Below, in pieces: positions 13,497 to 24,951 of a stretch of 64,000 nucleotides of DNA (positions are counted from its first letter, which is position 1; each line of letters opens with the position of its first letter). The notes under the pieces were generated by a model. It did no database searches and was not told the origin of the DNA. It saw only the letters and a program-made list of their open reading frames with translations. A program made the position numbers and the translations under genes. This DNA comes from Romanomermis culicivorax (Eukaryota; Nematoda; Enoplea; Mermithida; Mermithidae), in NCBI GenBank assembly GCA_963922205.1, contig CAWUHX010000148.1, positions 806,001 to 870,000 of the forward strand. Reading direction: 5' to 3'.

Positions 13497-16400
13497 GGCC
13501 GTGCGCAGGATTTTTTCATGGGGGGGGGGCGGACTAGATTTTTTCACTGAATAGCCCCAGAAAATGTTGATCTTACGCGGATATACTGTGTGCATCACCG
13601 TTTTTTTTCCTCTAAGATTTTTTTCACATGAGAACCGGACCCAAAATGTTTTTCCTCATTTTCCAAAAATTTTCCACATTTTTAAAAACGCTTATAATGT
13701 GGCTAAGGATCCTTTTTTATGCATTTTAGGAGCATACCCAAGCATTTTGTTGTATTTGTAGTCAGAAACCTGCAAAAATGAGGAAAAAAATTGAGAAAAT
13801 TCTGGTTATGTTAGTCAAAATGAGCTCATGAAAAATATATTGGTGTTCTATAGAATGGCCGGAAAAATTTTTTGATTTTCACTTTCTAAAACGCTGGAAA
13901 ATGAACTTTCATAACGTTGGGAAATAAATTAAAATCATACTGATGAAGCGTAACTTGCCTCCCATTCCGGCGCGTAGCGCCGGAAAAATTTTCGGGTTTT
14001 TGTATTCTAAAACGCTGAAAAATAAATCTCTCCATCAGATAATTCGTGAACAAATGTTTTGAAATCGCGTTCTAGAGTAATGTCTTCAATTTCCACCTTC
14101 AATAAACGCAAAAGTTTGGATTGCAAACGTTAAAAAAATTCCAATCATCGAGAGAAAAAATTGAGACTTGATGAAAAATCTCTATTTTCGGCGACATAAT
14201 TGACTGTAAACGATTAGAAAATGAAACGAGCTAACTTGATTGATAGAAACTGTTGATCATTAGTTAGTAAGTCGAAGTAGATATGCTAACGGCCGCGCCT
14301 GATAGAATATAGTTATAATTGTACCCATGACCGGCGCGAAGCGCCGGAAAATTTTGAGATTTTGACCTTTAAAGTCAACCAAAACGCATGTTTTCGGTTT
14401 AGAGTTACTGCCTAAATGAGGGGGGGGCGGCCGCCCCCCGCCCCCCCCCCTTGCGCACGGCCATAGCAAATAATGTGTAAGAATTTTTAGCAATCAGTAT
14501 CTGTATACATATATTACATAAGTACGTATTCAGTAAAAAAATTTTCACTGCCCCCTGCCTCCTGGGTACGGCCCTGATCCAAATCAAGGGAAAACTAGGT
14601 ATATTATTTCAATTATATCCCGATAACCACTTGCAAACTCTGAATTTTTTGGTAGCGAAAAAGTGCAGGTTGTTATTTGTATATACTTGGGGAATGGGGG
14701 GGGGGTAACATTTCCCCAAAAAATTCAACCGTATGAACAGTTGCCAACGATCTTCACCCCAACCTGATTTGTCGACTGCTACCTCTCCAGCCGACATGAA
14801 ATATAAGAAAAATATCAATTTCTGGTCGAAAATGACTATTAAGGAACCAAAATCGGCCAGAGCGAAAATTTTTCGGTGCCAGGCGTCGTAATAAAGCAAA
14901 AAAGCATTGATTACGGGCGTGTTCTCTCAATTTTTGGACCGAAAATAATTTTTTTAGCACCTATCTCCCAAACCATTGGAAAGTCGGCTAATCACTCGCT
15001 TATATGATTCTATTCTCGATTCAAGTATGCATTTTACAAAAAATATTGGACAGACTACAAATTGGGTTGACTGAATTGATCGACTATTAAAACTGTGCGC
15101 TTTCGTTGACAATTAATAAACAATACTAGGAGCAGATTAGAATTTTCATTTCTAAACAACTCAGGACATGAGAACCAAGTGTATTTCTCTTTTTGATTGG
15201 AAACGTGAAAACATCGGGGTAATTTCATGAAATCTTAATTTATCAACTATGTACCCATGTAGTCATATCCTGTAATGCTTACCAATTCCTCGCCCACGTC
15301 TCAGCCTGTTCGTCCTGTTGTACAATAAGTGACGGACCCTTGCACTGTTCAGCCGTGTCTTCAACCGTTTTATTTTTTGGTTTTCTGGTCGTCGACGCCG
15401 GAGATTGTATTTCTACGTTGATCGAAAGTTGTTGAGATAAAGACGACTTTTGAGGAGTATCTTTTTTCCGACCGGCTACTGCTGTTGTCAAAAGCGTCGC
15501 TTGACCCGCTTGATAACCCGGGAAGATGGTGTTGGGCGCCGATTTTGCCATCAAATTGCGAATTTCTGGGGCGCCTCAATATGTACGCATTTGTGGATTA
15601 TTTTTTCTGATAGCACGATATGCAGTCTTAGAAACAATAAGCTTACATTATTGGCTCCAAGAAATTTACATCGATGGAAAAATTGAGAGTTTAGAAAAAA
15701 AATCATACAAAAGAATATATTCGCCAATTGATTCGACCTTCTGACTAAGATAAAGTCAAAAGATCGTCTTGTCCGATTTTCGATCACATTCAAAGTTCAT
15801 CAATGTAGTAAGACTTACTTGCGCGACTACCCGCGTATGTGTGAATAGCATTCCTGAGTCCCGTGTTGGTTGGAAAAGAGCCTGAATTGACGGGGATTTG
15901 CGGTGGTGGTTGCAACGGCGGTCGCCAATTTGGGGGAGCCATTGTACATGCTGACGCCGGCGGATGGTGTAGCGAGCCTGACGGCAACGGTAATATAGTT
16001 TTGTTCGCGCTATTTTGCAAACGGGGTGCACCATACTCGACAACTTTCATTCCGTTCAAACCATTTTGACCGAAAGATACCGTTTCCACAGTTGCCATGT
16101 AAACTAACGAATCTAGAACGAATGAAAATTTATATACAAGTCAGTATCACAGATTAGTTTTTACGATCATCTAACCGAAATCAAAATCATAACTCGTTGA
16201 ATCATTGAGAACTAATGTGGAAGAAAAATATTGATCAATGCAGTTTGATTTAAAGATCTGAATCTCAAGCAGGCACACATTTTTGAAGAAAACGGCATAA
16301 TTTACTAATCTCTCAAGTTCAACATCTTTTTAATTTAGTTTAGTATAAAAAGTGAGAAATTACATATACAGATGACACACTTACATAAAGCCAAGAAAGC

Positions 16401-19400
16401 AATTAAGTTCAAATCAGGATTTCGCATTCCTCATACTTTTAAACTATGAGATGATTATGTCTACTGAACATTAAACCCTGAAAATGAAGTTTACCAATAA
16501 GTTTAGGCTCCATAGATAATTTCTGACTGATTTCTGAACCGATTTCCGTCATACTGTACAAACATTCCAGCATATGGATACAAATCATGACGTCTTTCAG
16601 AGTCATCAGCGCATGTATCCTGTCCAGGAAAGAACGGTCGAAATAATTCAGCAAGTGACACTGATTATTCTTTCTGGAGCATAATCCGCCGAATGTCTCT
16701 AATGCTGAAAAAATCGAACGTTGGTTCACACAGAAGTGGATGTCTACAGAAATGAAAACAATGATATAGTGGAGAGAGAATAAAAAAATAGAACTGGTGC
16801 TTTTCCGTGTGCATACTTCCTAACCTCGTATTAAATGGAATTTATCATCAGAATTTAATGCTCGATCCAGTGCATTTAATAAACTAGCAATAAAATGTGC
16901 TTCTTGTTGTTCAAGATCGATCTGAATAGGAAAAAATATGTTATTAGACAAGATCGCAATGTAAGAAACATCAATACAAAATTTTTACATCAGTAGCTAA
17001 ATTCGATAGCAAGTCCCATGCCAGAGCATCAATTTCCCCGTTTTGGCAATTGATTGAAATTAATAAGAATCTGAAAGCCAAAACGATGAAAAGATCAAAA
17101 AATTAGTAGTTATTCAAATGAAAACCTCAATAAAGCTTTATTTGAAGCCAATGTTGTTTTAAAATCCGACTCAAATGAAAAGTTTCGCAACGTAGTAGCA
17201 ATCTAAAAAAATAATGATTTCAAAATAATACAGCGTTGCTCGTATACGCAACGGAGCTATGAGGTCTAGGGATCAAAGGCAAATTTTTTACGAGTGGGGT
17301 CATCGCCAGCCTAACATTTTATGTAAGCTCATCTAATTAAGAACTCGATTTTTTCGCTTAAAGAATCAAAAAATGGTTCACAAGATAGTAATTCTTGTCT
17401 AAAAACTATATAGGGCGCGAGTCGCCAGAAAAATTGACATTTCCCAATTTGTTTCATCTAAAATAATGAGATTCCCATGGCTTGACTATTTCAGCCGTAT
17501 GAATAGCAAATTTTTACGGTCAACATAGGGCTGACGATTTATGGGTCGAATGTCATTGCTCAATTTCGCAGACTAATCGCTTTGGCAAAAATTATTATAG
17601 TTTTTAAAGCTGCGCATATAAGAAAACTGTGTCAACCCTGCAAACAGAAAATTCTTGAACAATCAGCGCTGACTATTCTTCTCTGATTAATAGGTACAGA
17701 TTGATAAAAAAATTACCATTAAAACTTTGTTTTTAGCCAATTTTTTTGCTCCAAAATCCAAATCGGACAAGTTGAAAAACTGCGAAAATTTGGTTTCGGA
17801 GGAGTTCATCCACCTGATATTGGTATAATCACTGTCCAAATAGTCAGACAAGTCCGTTTGCGAAACGATGCTAATATTTTCGTGCCAAAATTCAAGTACG
17901 TCAAATTTAAAATTCGATTTCCAATTTGACAAATATAACGATTTGTAAGAATCGTCACCTAAAAACGGAGAATAACACTATAAAATTACCTACAAGATAA
18001 AATCATAAGGGAATAGCGCTCGTCACTATATAATTAGGCAAATTCAGAAATAAAGATTCTGGAGATGTTTTCAACGCTTAAAACATTGAAGTCTTCCAGC
18101 GCTTCGAGGTTACATTCCAGCATAATTATTACTACACATCTAAATAACTGATTCTAAAACAAGATAAACCTGATTATTCTTCTTTGGACAAGAGCTTGAA
18201 ATTTTTAGGAAAGATGGCAAAAAATCGGTGAAATGATCGCTTTGAAAGTTCTTCTATATCCACATAATAAGCAAACAAATTACAGACAATCATTTCAAAT
18301 TTAATCCAGTTAAATATGATTTTAATGAGAAGCAAAGAGACATGGCGATTTTATAAGTACATCCGGTATGCGAGTTCGAGTATTCGTTGCATCCCTAAGT
18401 AACTATGAATTTTTGAGTGAAAAGCACGTTTTGAACAAATTTTGCACCACAGGAGAAAATCTGGCCTCTATGACGTTTGCGAAAAAACAGTGATAGGAGT
18501 ACCTACTTACCTTCTTGAAAAAATCCGACGTGAGCAAGGAGCAGGTCAATTAACGCTGGAAATTCTCTGTAAACGGCGGTCTTATAAGTCGTACTAGCCG
18601 AAGATGACATGGCAAGACAAACATTTAGAGCGAAATTGACCTCATTGGGCAGGCCGGACTGTAGACTGCGAACTAATTTAACGTATGGAGTGTGTTCAGT
18701 GATTTGATATGCCGAATATATATCAGAAGCTCGATTGGGATCATCTGAAAGAATCAAAACAAAAATCGCGACAGTGAATGCAGTAAATTGAGGTACAGAA
18801 AAGTTAAAAACCTTCATGAGAAAAAATATTTAAAATTGAAAATGATTCAAGCAATTTTACTGCGTCATGATTTCGTGTAAAGTGGCTTTCATTTAAGGCA
18901 CGGAGAAAATGATATTCGAATAATAGACGGAAAGTATTACTGGAATAAAAAGCTAGGTAGAAAAATGAGTTGATAGTTTGATTGAAAAATTTAGCTTTTA
19001 AAAATTGAAAAACTTACGAGATCAAAGTCAGAAAAATAAGAGTTTCAATATTTCTAATCATATATATATTTTGTTTCAACTTAATTGCCATAAATTTAAC
19101 TAAGCATGTTCTTTGTGAATAATCCAGTTTTTAAGATCTTTAAAATGAAGATCGGAAAACAATCTACAAATTTGCCAAAAATAGCTCTAGTTTGACATCC
19201 GTTGAGATGATAGCTTTGTCGAATATAAACATACGAATATCAAATGGTAATGATCGAAAATGTACACCTAAACGCAAAACTGTATGATTTTACAAAAGGA
19301 ATGAATCAAACTAGATAACTGATGCTCTTGATTAACCTTAACGACAATGAAAATCGACAGCCAACACACTTCAGGAAATGGAATATGACGCACTAGCAGA

Positions 19401-20801
19401 TACAATCAAAAATGTTATACTTGATTTCTTGTTAGCGGCAATCATCGGAGATCCAGTAGTAGAAGTTAAAGATAGCAAAGAATTCCTGCTCCGACTTGAG
19501 CGCACAAACCCGACACTATCGACAATTTCGTCATGATCTTCGCCGAAATTTTTCATTTGGTAGAATCGAGCAAGGTAGCTGGAAGAGGAGAAAGGATTGC
19601 TCAAGAACCGAAAAAATAAAAGAATAATACTAATAATATTTCTTGATCAATTTGAACGTCTCTCCTGGGAGGACAGAATCATTGAGAATGACCCAATTTG
19701 AGCTGGTGTCGACATATATGATTTTCTCAGACTTCATATTTTTCTAACCGCGCCTTTCTACAATGCTCAAATTGGATTGGTCAATTGATTTTTCTCACCA
19801 ACAAACCATTTAAAATGAAACAGTTGAATAACGACAAATTCACAATAGATATCATATTCTAAACATTTCAATGGCTGTTTTAACTTTTATGAATGAAAAT
19901 ATGACTCTTGTTATAGCTCTAACCAGACTGAAAATTACCGTAAAAAGAGCATCTTGACCGCGTGTTCGATTCCACAACACTGCAATGGTAAGTTTAAAAA
20001 TTCGACGACTTCCCGCCATTTTTCGTGAACGGTAACCTAAAATGAACGAATATAAAATTCGTTAACGTTCGTTCAAGGAAACACTGAGTTGAAAGAATCT
20101 AATAATCAATAGTCTGAAGATGTGGCAAATAAAATCAGTGGTATTTCTTTTTTTCGTAATTCAAATCTCATTGATAAAGTTTTAATTAAAAATTTCAAGA
20201 TCGCAATAAAAAGCTTTATCAAAGTGGAGGGGCAAATTTTGTCTGAAACTGAAAGTTACTGTAATTTCGATCATGTGAGAAAAAACTCGTTAAATCAGGA
20301 ATTTAGATTTGCGAGTGGCAGACCGAAGCAATGTGCGACAATAATTAAGGTGTTCTCGACAATCAATTAGAGCTCAAAAAATCATTTTTTAGAAATCAAA
20401 TATTTTTGGTAAATTCAAGGAGCAAAAGAAATTAATCTGGCGGTCAGTAAGTATTTTGGATTGACCCAGCACTGGTGAATGACAAGTTTGAATAAAAATT
20501 TTAATCAATACAGAGAGTACATATCCTCACTTTACTGAGGCCCCCTAAAGAGGCCACTTTGCTGTACAATCGAAATAGATCTACACGAGCTCCATTAATC
20601 CTCGCCGGTCTAAGTTGACAATTGCTGAAAAGAGGCGTCGGGATGACGGATAACAGAGGTAATAAATCATAGAAAAAAAGAAAATGTCACACAGAATAAA
20701 TCTGGACCAACTGCTTACTATTTGCGCTTGTAAAAAAGTTCCAATTCGTTCATAAATATTTGGCGTTTTTTATTTTCCTCTTCGTCAGAATTTTTATCCA
20801 T
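1990..20801 (-). CDS. ARID2: ARID2 homologue, PBAF/SWI-SNF chromatin-remodelling subunit (21 coding exons placed, one internal exon unresolved)
   Basis: DNA-binding subunit of the PBAF form of the SWI/SNF remodelling complex, nuclear. Exons placed, 5' to 3': 20719-20801, 20531-20624, 19939-20036, 19421-19578, 18511-18744, 17717-17958, 17126-17202, 16989-17070, 16825-16921, 16495-16704, 15819-16112, 15283-15565, 12712-12858, 11894-12235, 10603-11023, [gap], 5538-5800, 5072-5256, 4229-4510, 2951-3092, 2590-2772, 1990-2232. All are bounded by GT-AG and join in phase, except that 10603 ends in phase 0 while 5800 needs phase 1. An exon of 3n+1 bases is therefore missing; a weak candidate is 9503-9551. 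About 1,386 codons are placed. Domains in order: ARID (about residues 14-105, with LFRLYSKVASLGG and WREVVEFL), an armadillo-like region (about 180-460, with SGLPNEVNFALNVC and TTLRNFSF), an RFX-type domain (about 645-735), a Ser/Pro/Gln-rich middle, a basic KKRK stretch, and two C2H2 fingers of form C-x4-C-x12-H-x4-H (CEWENCEKLF and CKWARCDKF). The conserved tail includes DENEGPVTK and LESSTTLAQCL. The start ATG is the first in frame before the ARID. Vertebrate ARID2 is longer (about 1,835 residues), mainly in the middle. The family call is very secure. Confidence 0.93.
4584..4712 (-). mobile_element. Partial copy of a dispersed element (family of 21,355-21,612)
   Basis: The reverse complement of this stretch matches the right half of the 21,355-21,612 element closely: AAAAGCTGTCTTGGAAAAAG, then TTTGACGATTTTTTT, then CAGGGTCTCAG-like text, then CTATGTGCATGTA. 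The terminal GGTACATGCACAT is duplicated here. It lies in an ARID2 intron. Non-coding. Confidence 0.55.
6446..6625 (+). mobile_element. MITE family A, copy 1 (ARID2 intron)
   Basis: Starts CAGACTACCCCATAGGGAGG and ends CCTTGGGGACCTCTGGT. The middle carries CGCCTAATTTTGAGA and CGCAAATTTTCAACCTTACC. Further copies lie at 6719-6857 (inverted), 7387-7563 (inverted), 9234-9406 (direct), about 10,447-10,490 (end only) and 12,298-12,455 (direct). No ORF; a non-autonomous element. Confidence 0.65.
6719..6857 (-). mobile_element. MITE family A, copy 2 (inverted)
   Basis: Reads the family A sequence backwards, ending CCCTCCCTATGGGACAGTCTG. With copy 1 it forms a head-to-head inverted pair separated by about 90 bp. 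Confidence 0.65.
6857..7222 (+). CDS. Unidentified ORF inside an ARID2 intron, opposite strand
   Basis: A + strand open frame of about 120 codons runs to a TAA at 7,220-7,222. The nominal ATG at 6,845 lies in the end of the family A element just upstream, so the real start, if any, is later. The product is rich in D, L and I and reads like folded protein (KEWENGNILATIDQSILYD; FLRTYFLSSDFG), with no signal peptide, repeat or motif that I recognise. It lies between two same-orientation family A copies. It could be a fragment of a host gene trapped in the intron, a decayed transposon gene, or chance. I assign no function. Confidence 0.25.
   Translation, partial: DLIKMYTQNSYISLRESLTLNVIDLDRKFKNVLKEWENGNILATIDQSILYDCENFDRLDKYDKFLRTYFLSSDFGCIMSSIVEETMLFVKYSWIFSLNVIDILQCASIIFNSEMDVAENH
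7387..7563 (-). mobile_element. MITE family A, copy 3 (inverted)
   Basis: Starts GAGGTCCCAAAATCAGATTT and ends CCCCTCTCTATGCGGCAGTCT. Shares TTTTCAGGTAGGGGTAAAGT with copy 2. It lies in the same ARID2 intron. Confidence 0.65.
8128..8316. mobile_element. Inverted-repeat element with TTTTTTTTGTACT ends
   Basis: The left end reads TTTTTTTTGTACT and the right end is its complement (AGTACAAAAAAAA). GTTTGTACTGGTA and its variants recur inside in both orientations. A weaker relative sits at about 45,945-46,025 (GTACCAGTAAAAACGACGG). Short, non-coding, MITE-like. Confidence 0.45.
9234..9406 (+). mobile_element. MITE family A, copy 4
   Basis: Begins CAGACAGCCCCCTAGGGAGG and ends GACCAGAGGTCC. It is diverged but collinear with copy 1. 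ARID2 intron. Confidence 0.6.
10226..10313 (+). mobile_element. MITE family B copy (TCTGCACCAGTGCAGA core)
   Basis: Carries TTCTGCACCAGTGCAGAAAT, then AGTCTGCACGAAGCC and CTGTGCAGAAAAAA. A second copy in inverted orientation lies at 63,848-63,933. The ends are palindromic around TGCAC/GTGCA. Confidence 0.6.
12298..12455 (+). mobile_element. MITE family A, diverged copy
   Basis: Contains GAGAGGGGTACGAGGGAGC and later TGAAAATCTGACGTCGGAGA, matching both halves of family A. Placed in the ARID2 intron between exons 12712-12858 and 11894-12235. Confidence 0.5.
13252..14577. mobile_element. Nested pair of CCGTRCSCAGGA-terminated elements
   Basis: Outer ends: AGTACCGTACCCAGGATTCG at the left, and CTCCTGGGTACGGCCCTG at the right, its approximate inverse. 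The outer pair is flanked by near-identical ATTCAAATC and ATCCAAATC, a possible target duplication. Inner ends: CAGGGCCGTGCGCAGGATTT from 13,495 and CCCTTGCGCACGGCC up to 14,465, next to G and C tracts. One copy thus appears to have inserted within another. The interior has hairpin-headed repeats at 13,970 and 14,331 and no convincing ORF. All of it lies in the ARID2 intron between exons at 15,283 and 12,858. Confidence 0.55.
13460..13494. repeat. (TA)n microsatellite
   Basis: About 32 bases of uninterrupted AT dinucleotides directly abut the left end of the inner CAGGGCCGTGCGCAGG element. Confidence 0.9.
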
Positions 20802-22500
20802 AGCAGCAAAGAGTATAATAATTGGTCACATCAACTTAAGTGTTGTAAACGCCGATATTCACAATAGTGTGTGCCTGCAAAAGCGGAATCGATCAATGGG
20901 ATGCAAAAAAGTCATTCGAATCATTGATGATATTTTACAGCTTCCTGCTCAAAGTCAGTGAACATACGAAAAACAGAAATATTATATACATGAAATGCGA
21001 TTTTTACGGGTTACAGAAAATAGTAACGAGCGAATGTGCGCGACAAGATCGACTGTCCCAGTAAGTCGTCGACGGTTCGACCAAGTCGGCCATCGCAGTA
21101 AGTGGATGATCTTAGTAAGTCGACCACACCAGTGGGTGGACTATTCCAGAATGTCCACCGCACTACAATTTAGCATGTCTTTTTCACATGAGCCTAAGAT
21201 TAAACCTAAGCCAAAGCCCTCAAAGCAATCTGATCTCGCAAATTTGAATCGTTAAACTGTCGTTTAACTTGGCTTAGTCTGGTTCTAATTGATTCTATCA
21301 ATGTAGTCAACTTACTGGGACAGACGACCTACTGGTAATGTATATCGTTAAAAATAGACATGCACGGCAAGAATTTTCCAGGGGGAGGGTCCATGGACTT
21401 TTTCCCCTGGGGGGTAGGGGGGTGGGTGAGCAAAAAAGCAAAAAAAAGTTCTACAAGCCTGTTTTTCAAACAAAATATGCACAAAAATCATCAAAAAAGC
21501 TGTCTTGGAAAAAGTTCAGGGGGGTGTTTGACGATTTTTTTGGTCAGGGGGTGGCCAGGGTCTCAGGTATGGTGTTTTACCCCCCTACCCCCTATGTGGA
21601 TGTATGGTTAAAAAATTATCCTCGTATCATTGGTCAACCTACTGAGATGGTCGACCTTCTGGAATGGTTGACTTAGGGGGATGGTCGACCTACAAGAATG
21701 ATACCATAGTAGCAAATCAATTTTGATAGTCAGCCAATAGTGTAGTCACGATTTCCGGGAATAATTTCGTAAGTGTAAATGATTCTCCATGAGACTAACT
21801 GATACTACTGTAATTTACTCAGGAGATCACGATTCTTTGACCAATTCTTGGTATAATAAAGTCGGACTCCGAAAACAGATTTGCAATTCAACAGATTTAA
21901 GAATGGGAAATTTTCAATCGTTGATCATTTCACACAATGATATACAACAGTCAGCGAGCAAGCGACCAACTTTTATCGAAAAGAGGGTGACTTTGCCGAC
22001 GTAAATAATAGCGTAGGCGCCCTCTACTACAAACTACAACTCGGGAGATAGGCAGCTCCAGATCTTATGAATGAACGCGTATGAATGAGACACGGAGCAG
22101 GCAAATTTGAAAGCCCATATATACACACTTACGCACACACATAACATACAGCACGTTACTTTACTATAACGTATACTACACAACTCTACTATAATGCCTC
22201 CGTATCAACGTGCGTATATTAGGGTTTAGGTGCACTGGTCTTTTATTATCACTACGTTCTATAAGAAAGTTCCGCGCCTAAATTCTAACGATTTTCCGAA
22301 ATTCGAAACTGTGCAGCTAACGAGCTACATTACCTTGAACTCAAATCGTGAGACGATATTTACAACTAGTATAATCAGAAAAATCACTTTACACCAATCG
22401 AAAACGAAGAACAAACTTGCCGGCCTGAAGCCAGTGTACAGTTCTTCATACTAAAACGATGAGAAATTCAAACTTGAAGCGAAAAAATTTACGAGGCTAT
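20802..22500. other. Upstream region of ARID2, no gene recognised
   Basis: AT-rich DNA. It contains short ORFs that are not convincing and the element at 21,355-21,612. Around 21,050-21,170 and 21,640-21,700 there are irregular repeats of a motif like GTCGACC(A/T)...CAGTAAGT. No exon of ARID2 could be placed here, although 5' untranslated exons are possible. Confidence 0.4.
21355..21612 (+). mobile_element. Dispersed element family D, best copy
   Basis: Begins ACGGCAAGAATTTTCCAGGG and ends CCCTATGTGGATGTATGG. It matches 33,143-33,366 (CGCGGCAAGAATTTTTCAGG to ATGTGCATGTATGCAG) and the partial inverted copy at 4,584-4,712. The shared interior includes AAAAAGCTGTCTTGGAAAAA and GTCTCAGG. Non-coding. 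Confidence 0.6.
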
Positions 22501-22557
22501 CCCGGAGATGTCCGGCGCGGTCGAGGCGCCGGCGCATCACCCCTCAACTCCTAGCGT

Positions 22558-22565
22558 TATAAATA
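22558..22565 (+). promoter_or_regulatory. Candidate TATA box (TATAAATA), plus strand
   Basis: TATAAATA stands in a locally GC-rich stretch (22,510-22,615, with GGCGCGG and GAGGCGCCGGCGC) unlike the AT-rich surroundings. A start site would be expected near 22,590. No convincing coding exon follows, so the transcript, if any, is unknown. Confidence 0.35.
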
Positions 22566-23169
22566 AAGGAAAAGGCGAGCATTGACGCCGCTGCTCGACT
22601 GAGCTGACTGGCCTAGGTTTTCGTCGTATTATTTCCTATATGTAACGTATACACGCCACATGCGTACATACACACACGCTGTAACATAGGAGACAAAATG
22701 TATAAGACCCACATAGTAGTAGGCATAAAATAGAAATCGAACTGAAACCAGCAGTTGGATGGATGGATGGATGGAAAATTTTTCCAACGAGCGAGCGAAA
22801 TAATAAAAAGTACCCGTTGTGCGCAAATGTGTATGTTGTTCATAGCGCTTGCCTTCACCGATGTACGAACTATAGCGCCCGAACTGCATGGCAGTGTATG
22901 TCGATATAGGAAGGCAGGTACCCTCTTTTGCACACACTGGTATATAGAGAAAAGGCAGGCCGAGCGCTGAAAAATTTCTAGTTCCAATAGCAGCAAGGAT
23001 AAGAGAGAAGAACGACATCATACGAAGGGGCTGTTTTAAGGACCTCTGTCGACGACGAAAGAAGGATCGGGCAGAGAAAAACCGCGCTCGCTGGCTTCGC
23101 GACTGCTAGACTTGTAAAATGTACGCACATTAAACGTTCTGGTGATGACAGTGAAATTTCGGTCAGCGT

Positions 23170-23177
23170 TATTTATA
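23170..23177 (-). promoter_or_regulatory. Candidate TATA box (TATAAATA), minus strand, possibly for ARID2
   Basis: TATAAATA on the minus strand lies in a GC-richer block (23,040-23,230). It points toward ARID2, whose start codon is 2.4 kb downstream. A 5' untranslated exon near 23.05-23.14 kb followed by an intron would fit; this is inferred from position and composition only. Confidence 0.35.
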
Positions 23178-24951
23178 GATCGGGCGGCTGCTGAACGCCC
23201 GCGAATGTAAATATTTAAAACTTGGCGCGCAATAGAAACAAAATTGCTGAACTTTGAATTTTTGAGTCATCGATTACAGTAAACATGTTGGACAAAATCG
23301 ATATTTATTGAGTAACTACAATCTTGCCTTCTTATTTGCGAATTTTCCATCAATAGCAAAGTTCTCTCCAGCCTGATGCTCACGAATCATCAGTTCAGCA
23401 AGTTCTGTTTCATATTTAGATTATTTGGGTATGATCACAAATTTTCTGCCCGATATGAAACGTGGTTTAGCGGAAAATTATGGAAATAAATATGAAATAG
23501 TCCTTGCTTTTCACTATTATTATTCACAAGCATTTTTAAGAAGAGCAGACTATAAATGAATTTTAAAGCTCGTACTCGTAAAAGTGTATTCATATGACTG
23601 GACTGGTACTCGTTGCAAATCTACCCTACTACATTTCGTGAGAACGAAACTTCTTTGAAAGAGCTTCAAAAATGGGTAAGCGATAATAAATCATTTATTT
23701 CTGGCTAGCACGACTGAAGCTGAGTTATTACAACGGTGGAGGAAAAAATTAATTAAACATTGAATTCAAACTTCCCGAGACAAGTAAAAATTATCATTTT
23801 TGACATTTTTAGACGCCATCCAATTGATTTTCTACAATTTCAATGCATTATTGCAAATCTTCGTCATTTTTCGATCCACAAGAATTTTATAGTGAACAGA
23901 TGATAGGAATTTTGTATGATGAAATATCAGTTGCAAGCTCGAATTCAGAGGAAAATGTAAAAATGAATTTTTAAAGCACAACAACTTGGATATCGATCGA
24001 GATGTCGCCGAGAACCGTACATACCTCCTTTTTTGATAGTTATAGGTGATTGAAGTTTGGTTGTCTCAATCAGATTTCATCTGCAGCCCACGGTTGATCA
24101 TGGGCCACTAATGCGAAACAAACGACGAATCTTAGCATTGGCATCTCGTCCTTTTTGAAATTGAACAGATCGAAATTTCGGGTGACTATGGAGGAACTTG
24201 ATCATCATGAATTTTGTACAACGCCAGAAAATTCTTCAATAGAAAATATCTGAATCATAGAAAACTAGCTCGACTAAAAATGCGGGTTCAATAATCCGCC
24301 CCCTTGAAGATTAGCTTCCGGCTCCAAAAGTTGATGCAACATTTGATGAGAAATTTTCCCCGAAAAATTTGTTTTCGTGACTTAAGATTTTTTGTGCATC
24401 CGATTACCGAAAAATTAAGTTTTTCAACAATCAGTTTAGGGATTTTGAATCTCTTCAATGGTAGAAGCTAAATATAATTTATGGAAACTTCAAATTTCTA
24501 TCAAGCTATAGAATTAGTCTATCTTAAAGCAGCCTAAAAATCATGTTTTGCTTATTAGCCAAATCTACAGTAAAACTTGTATAAAAATGATAAATTTGTA
24601 TCGAAAAAGCAATGGTTTATGGGATGACAGATTGATAGTAGAACAGAAACTGGTAAAATGTTTTAAATCTTCAAATATTCACTGCAAGTTTCATATCACG
24701 AAGGGGTTGTACAAGGTTTTACAAACGGTATTACGCAGCTCAAGAAGAGCTGTCGATTGTTGGTTAGTTACAGATAAACTTATTCTGATAGGGCCCACTC
24801 ATGCAATCCTAACTGCAAACATGAGTCACTCTAGAAAAGTCATCACTGTTACGTTAAGTCCCATAAGCTGAATCGACACTGACTATAAAATATGATAGCT
24901 GAATCAACACAATGGCTGAAATGGCGTGCAGCTCACGTCGCACTTCTGTGG

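Noticed and set aside
22613..23021. Overlapping 127- and 130-codon minus ORFs
   Set aside because: Both frames cover the same non-coding GC-rich block, have no splice partners or recognisable motifs, and no codon signature.
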